A DNA stretch of 23,148 nucleotides. Origin: Apostichopus leukothele. Its lineage: Eukaryota; Echinodermata; Holothuroidea; Aspidochirotida; Stichopodidae. The notes under the pieces are model-generated. The model was not told the origin of the DNA. It did no database searches and was given only the letters and a program-made list of their open reading frames with translations. Each line of letters begins with the position of its first letter. Position 1 is the first letter of the stretch. The stretch spans positions 1 to 23,148 of the forward strand of contig JAAAKB020046057.1 in NCBI GenBank assembly GCA_010014835.2. Reading direction: 5' to 3'. Of the stretch, positions 20,193-23,148 are shown one piece after another. The position numbers were made by a program, and so were the translations under genes.

Positions 20193-20315
20193 CCCCTAGT
20201 TGGCACTCTGAACCTCCGTACCCTGGTTTACAGGTACAGGTGTAGTCCCGACCGTCTGGTGAATCTATGCAGAAACCATCATTCAGGCAAGGGCTGTAAT
20301 GACACGCAGGATACA
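20193..20315 (-). CDS. EGF exon D (cassette type 4)
   Basis: This exon is 123 nt, phase 1-1, with acceptor TTTCTTTCGTAG|TG and donor G|GTCAGT. The domain opens YPACHYSPC and closes GGSECQLG. It is strikingly like exon H: YPACHYSPC against FPACHYSVC, and GRDYTCTC against GRDYNCVC. By eye about 24 of 41 residues are identical, the closest pair in the array. It has no O-fucose site because the residue before the third cysteine is Phe. Together with C it forms a module read as CELPLYPACHYS across the splice junction. Confidence 0.93.
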
Positions 20316-20585
20316 CTACGAAAGAAAATCAAAACAGGGTATATGAAGAAAAAAAACAATGGTAATCAACAAAGTTTATAAACATGCAAAATTATTTAAA
20401 AACTAGTTGTTGTTGTTGTTGTATCAAAATCTCTGCTTCCTATGGTCTATCCAATAGACAGCCGAGAATATATGATTTCTCTCTTGTGTTTTTGTCGTTT
20501 CCTTATGAAAGATGATATTATATTGCAGATAATTAAAACATATAAAATACAGTTATGATTTAGGAGGTGAAACAAAAACTTCCTA

Positions 20586-20685
20586 AATGTATTTTGTTTA
20601 GTCATTGTTTTGTTTAGTCACTGATTCAGTTTCTTTTGGTATACCCAAATATGGCATTGTCTTTGACTTTCATCGAAAGTTCAAG
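20586..20685 (+). repeat. Dispersed ~90-bp repeat, copy 1 (intron C-D)
   Basis: The block shares TATTTTGTTTAGTCA, GATTCAGTTT, ACCCAAATATGG and TTGTCTTTGACTTTCAT with copy 2 at about 21351-21435, in the same order and orientation. This copy has an extra internal duplication of TTGTTTAGTCA. The two copies lie in neighbouring introns on either side of exon C. Confidence 0.88.
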
Positions 20686-20850
20686 AAACGAATGAATAAT
20701 GGTTAACGTAATGAACTTCGGCGTATGTAAACCACTGAGCAAGATGCTGTCAAAAACCAGAACACGGCACAGAAGTTGAAACCAGTATACCACTAGAAAC
20801 TTGAATAAGGGAGAAATGTGATTTCCAAGGAGAATAGTTCATATACTTAC

Positions 20851-20967
20851 GGGGTAATTCACACATTTCTCCGTAGTAATACCGGGTACAGAAACATTGA
20901 GCCCCTGTCGATGTTACTTGACAGATTCCGCCATTTTCACAGGTCACCGTGGAGCAGGGATCGATTC
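20851..20967 (-). CDS. EGF exon C (cassette type 3)
   Basis: At 117 nt this is the shortest exon of the array, phase 1-1. The acceptor is CGTCACAG|GA behind a long CTC-rich polypyrimidine tract, and the donor is a strong C|GTAAGT. The domain includes VTCENGGIC and ends YYYGEMCELP. The loop between cysteines 3 and 4 is only 8 residues, against 10 in most other repeats. It pairs with exon G, which shares the YYYG...CEL ending. The donor leaves a C instead of the usual G, so the codon split with exon D reads CTG (Leu). Confidence 0.93.
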
Positions 20968-20974
20968 CTGTGAC

Positions 20975-21010
20975 GAGGAGGAGGAGCAGGAGGAGGAAGA
21001 GGAAGAAGAT
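20975..21010 (+). repeat. GAG/GGA polypurine tract
   Basis: A GA-rich triplet tract on the plus strand is the polypyrimidine tract of exon C's acceptor on the minus strand. Its length is more than splicing needs, and mirror-like polypurine tracts of this kind can form triplex DNA. Confidence 0.8.
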
Positions 21011-21350
21011 GCGCTTGAATAATTTTAAATATTATAAAGGAAAACAAAGAAATTTTCAGTTCAGTTGCCGTGCTGAGATCATTCGGTCTGCTGTCAACAA
21101 CAATTTTCTCTGTTTATATACCAAATTTGAAAAAGTTCATATCTTTCGCCATACAAAATGATATGAGAATGTAGTTTTGACCTAAGGACACAGAAAAGTT
21201 CCCATTAATTTAGGGAAGCAATCAGATCCAGCAAACTGGAATATCCCCTTATGCTGATGCCACCCTTGAAATAGAATTTTGCTTCAAGGAAATTCACTCA
21301 CTCAAGTAAAATCGAAACATGACGTCATCATGCAAAACCGGTCCCTTTTG

Positions 21351-21435
21351 CCTAAACGTATTTTGTTTAGTCACATGATGATTCAGTTTATTTGGTTTAC
21401 CCAAATATGGTGTTGTCTTTGACTTTCATTGAAAG
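21351..21435 (+). repeat. Dispersed ~90-bp repeat, copy 2 (intron B-C)
   Basis: This is the partner of copy 1, without its internal duplication. By eye identity over the shared part is high, which suggests a recent event compared with the EGF exons, whose neighbours have diverged far more. Confidence 0.88.
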
Positions 21436-21493
21436 AAAATTAAAAAAAAAAAAAAGTAAAAGATATTGAACCAAAATCTACAAAGGTACCAAC

Positions 21494-21619
21494 CGTTAAC
21501 TAGATCACAGCTGTTTCCGGAATATGGAGAACTGCATAAACATGTGAACTCGGATAATGTAGCGCCATTCACGCACGTTCCGCCATTTTGACATGGAGAT
21601 GAATCGCATGCAGATGTGG
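21494..21619 (-). CDS. EGF exon B (cassette type 2)
   Basis: This exon is 126 nt, phase 1-1. The acceptor is AATTTTAG|CC, and the split codon with exon A gives Ala. The donor G|GTTGGT is a poor match to consensus; another GT lies 5 nt further on but would break the phase. The domain begins [15 protein letters not shown] and ends SGNSCDLVN. It has both the O-glucose consensus CxSxPC (CDSSPC) and the O-fucose consensus CxxxxTC (CQNGGTC), the pair known from Notch-type EGF domains. It groups with exons F and J by position and sequence. Confidence 0.92.
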
Positions 21620-22260
21620 CTAAAATTCACAAAGAAAAAAAAAGGAAAATAAGATTTAAAACAAAAATGAACAAAGACACAGGATTAATGACCAATCATA
21701 TCTATCGAAAGATAAACGTGCTCAAAAAAGTGTATTTATCATCATTTTTTGGGGGGTCCAGCTCCATCACACTAACGAATATTAATCTGAAACTGAATCA
21801 TAAAAGCACTTTCCCACTATTTTTATACTTAAAACAGGAATCACTGCAAATGACCGATTTTTTTCGAAACCTCAGTAGATCATACAAATCTTCATTTTCG
21901 GGTATTGTTAATGATGGGTTACAAATTTCTCAGTGTTTTTAGCATATTTAAGTTTTCTTTCTGTTAATTTTCCCTTGTATGCAAAGCCCGATACTTGTCT
22001 GAGTCAAATACCACTTATGTTTCCCAACGCAACATGTTTAATACGGAATTGTAACATGTTGATATCAAAATGGACATTTATATTAATTTTGACACTTCAG
22101 AAAGTGCTGTTCTGGAAAGAGAATTCACAGTTTTTCCAGGAAGCCATAAAAGGAAAAAAATGTAAGAAAGTAATATTATCATGTAAGAATAACAGAAAAT
22201 ATCACAAAGGACAGAATATACCCCCAGTTCCTGGCAGAAGGTGGAGGCTGACAACATTAC

Positions 22261-22389
22261 CTTGTTCTTCACAATCTTTTCCATAGAAACCTGTTTGACA
22301 TTGACAGTAGTAATCCTCATAGTCGCCAAGCTGGTAGCATACACCAAAAGTCTGACATGGTTCTGCATCACAAGGGTTTAACTTTGCCT
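22261..22389 (-). CDS. EGF exon A (cassette type 1)
   Basis: This is the first EGF exon visible in gene order: 129 nt, phase 1-1. The acceptor is GGTTTCAG|AG and the donor AAG|GTAATG. The domain runs from about LNPCDAEPC to FYGKDCEEQ with six cysteines. It belongs to type 1 with exons E and I, which share a Tyr directly after the third cysteine and a (Y/F)YG(K/D)(D/N)C ending. Unlike E and I it reads CQTFGVC between cysteines 2 and 3, so it lacks the Ser/Thr that POFUT1 needs for O-fucose. The preceding exon was not found in the 759 nt upstream. Confidence 0.93.
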
Positions 22390-23148
22390 CTGAAACCGGA
22401 CAGGAAACTTAATTTACGATCAAAGTCATATGACAGTCCCTTTATATGTAGGGGTTCCGCAATTTAAAGTACGTACATGCGCGTGACGTAATTCTAGGTC
22501 GGCTCAACTGATACAAACACACCTGTAGATCCCATACCACCATTGGTGGGTGATATTTGAGGTGTACCGTTTAGAGCGGTATCATATAACCAACAACAAC
22601 GTATGCAGTGTTGTCACAGACTCTGAGAATGTACAGCTCCAAAGTATCATGTCATTTGTATGATGGTGGACCCTTACTCGAAATTTAAAAAAAAAAAAAA
22701 AAAAAAATTGCGTTATGAAGTGGTATATATGCATGTGAATATGAAAAACTTTAAAGATAAATCACATTACTTGGTGGTGGTCTTAACACCCCAAATTCCA
22801 CCCGAAAATGAAATTATACTTTTGACAATGGATATTATCAGTGGAGAAAAATGCTTTGAAGATGGCCGTCAAAATGATTGCTAAATGTATGAGTAGATGT
22901 GACAACTCTTATTATACCTTTACCGTATTTATTTATGACCATTTTTTATGGAGGGGGGAGGGTGGTACTGATTACTTCTAAGTATGTTCTGTCCGGAAGT
23001 GTCCCAAGGGCCCCTTGACCTTGCAGACCACAAGACACTGTTCGATGGTACTATATTGGATAACAGAATACATCACAGTTAAATTGACAAAACTTCACAA
23101 ATCTGTCTAAGGAGGGGTGGGGTGGGGCGGGGGGGGGGGTTCTTCCCA
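22390..23148. other. No EGF exon upstream of exon A
   Basis: It contains a 21-A run (22687-22707), two small inverted repeats (22537-22549 and 22565-22581) and a G-rich end at 23111-23139 that could form a quadruplex. A 44-codon plus frame follows an acceptor-like CCTGTAG at 22528, but it has no known motif. Confidence 0.65.

Larger units (their letters stand above)
16333..22389 (-). other. EGF-repeat protein gene, partial: ten-exon array A-J
   Basis: Ten exons on the minus strand each encode one EGF-like domain with spacing C-x4-C-x5-C-x(8-10)-C-x-C-x8-C. Every intron is phase 1, so any exon can be skipped or copied without a frameshift. Introns in gene order are 641, 526, 535, 368, 417, 527, 448, 543 and 810 nt. 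Joined, the exons give 414 open codons. None of the domains carries the calcium-binding DxD/NE signature before the first cysteine, so they are ordinary rather than cb-EGF. Such arrays occur in extracellular matrix, adhesion and Notch-pathway proteins; the sequence does not decide which. The protein must be secreted or extracellular because of its disulphide pattern. The 5' end lies beyond 22389, with no further EGF exon up to 23148, and the 3' end lies below 16333. The ortholog is not recognised. Confidence 0.93.

Noticed and set aside
21616-22371. Plus frames of 108 and 117 codons and a minus frame of 97 codons
   Set aside because: They cover intron A-B and antisense or shifted readings of exon A; the EGF frame with consensus splice sites explains the coding signal.
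16333-22389. Naming the EGF gene as Notch, fibropellin or Delta
   Set aside because: No LNR, avidin-like, DSL, CUB or transmembrane segment is visible, and the domains lack the calcium-binding signature common in Notch; EGF repeats alone do not identify the gene.
1-23148. Retroviral, LTR, Polinton, LINE or DNA-transposon copies
   Set aside because: No reverse transcriptase, integrase, capsid or transposase motif and no terminal repeat pair was seen; the duplicated blocks found are short and non-coding.

Overview
The window looks like nuclear DNA from an invertebrate animal. It is AT-rich and sparsely coding, full of microsatellites, minisatellites and homopolymer runs, and its one solid gene is cut into small exons by GT-AG introns of a few hundred bases. 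EGF-repeat arrays of one domain per phase 1-1 exon are a metazoan hallmark. The EGF style and repeat texture would fit an echinoderm or another marine deuterostome, but that placement is an inference. I see no bacterial gene, tRNA, rRNA, CRISPR array, LTR element, Polinton or reverse transcriptase.

Minus strand, 22389 down to 16333: ten consecutive exons (A to J here) of a secreted or membrane-anchored EGF-repeat protein. Each is 117-129 nt, begins and ends in phase 1, and encodes exactly one six-cysteine EGF-like domain. Spliced, they give 1242 nt (414 codons) with no break in frame. The domains fall into four sequence types in fixed order, so the array is a four-EGF cassette copied about 2.5 times: A-B-C-D, E-F-G-H, I-J. 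Both ends of the gene are outside what I can identify; no signal peptide, start codon or certain terminal exon is visible.

Two of the ten exons (G and J) have their 5' splice site inside a tandem repeat that continues into the following intron. This leaves rows of duplicate donor sites: a 20-bp unit at J and a 54-57-bp unit at G. Exon J also has a weak in-frame acceptor competing with a stronger-looking out-of-frame one 7 nt downstream. These are the most unusual features of the window.

1 to about 15.7 kb: no gene I can name. There is a CpG-rich promoter-like island at about 560-1094 with a perfect TCTCGCGAGA and a perfect CRE. A possible TATA promoter with an ATG-free leader exon lies at 4696-4861. 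Several short exon candidates have good splice signals; the best are 3480-3566, 4522-4650 and 15625-15706, all minus strand. A 20-bp minisatellite lies at 6661-6817 and an ~82-bp tandem repeat at 7671-7882, and there are several short hairpins. Candidate exons are given low confidence because no homology search was possible.
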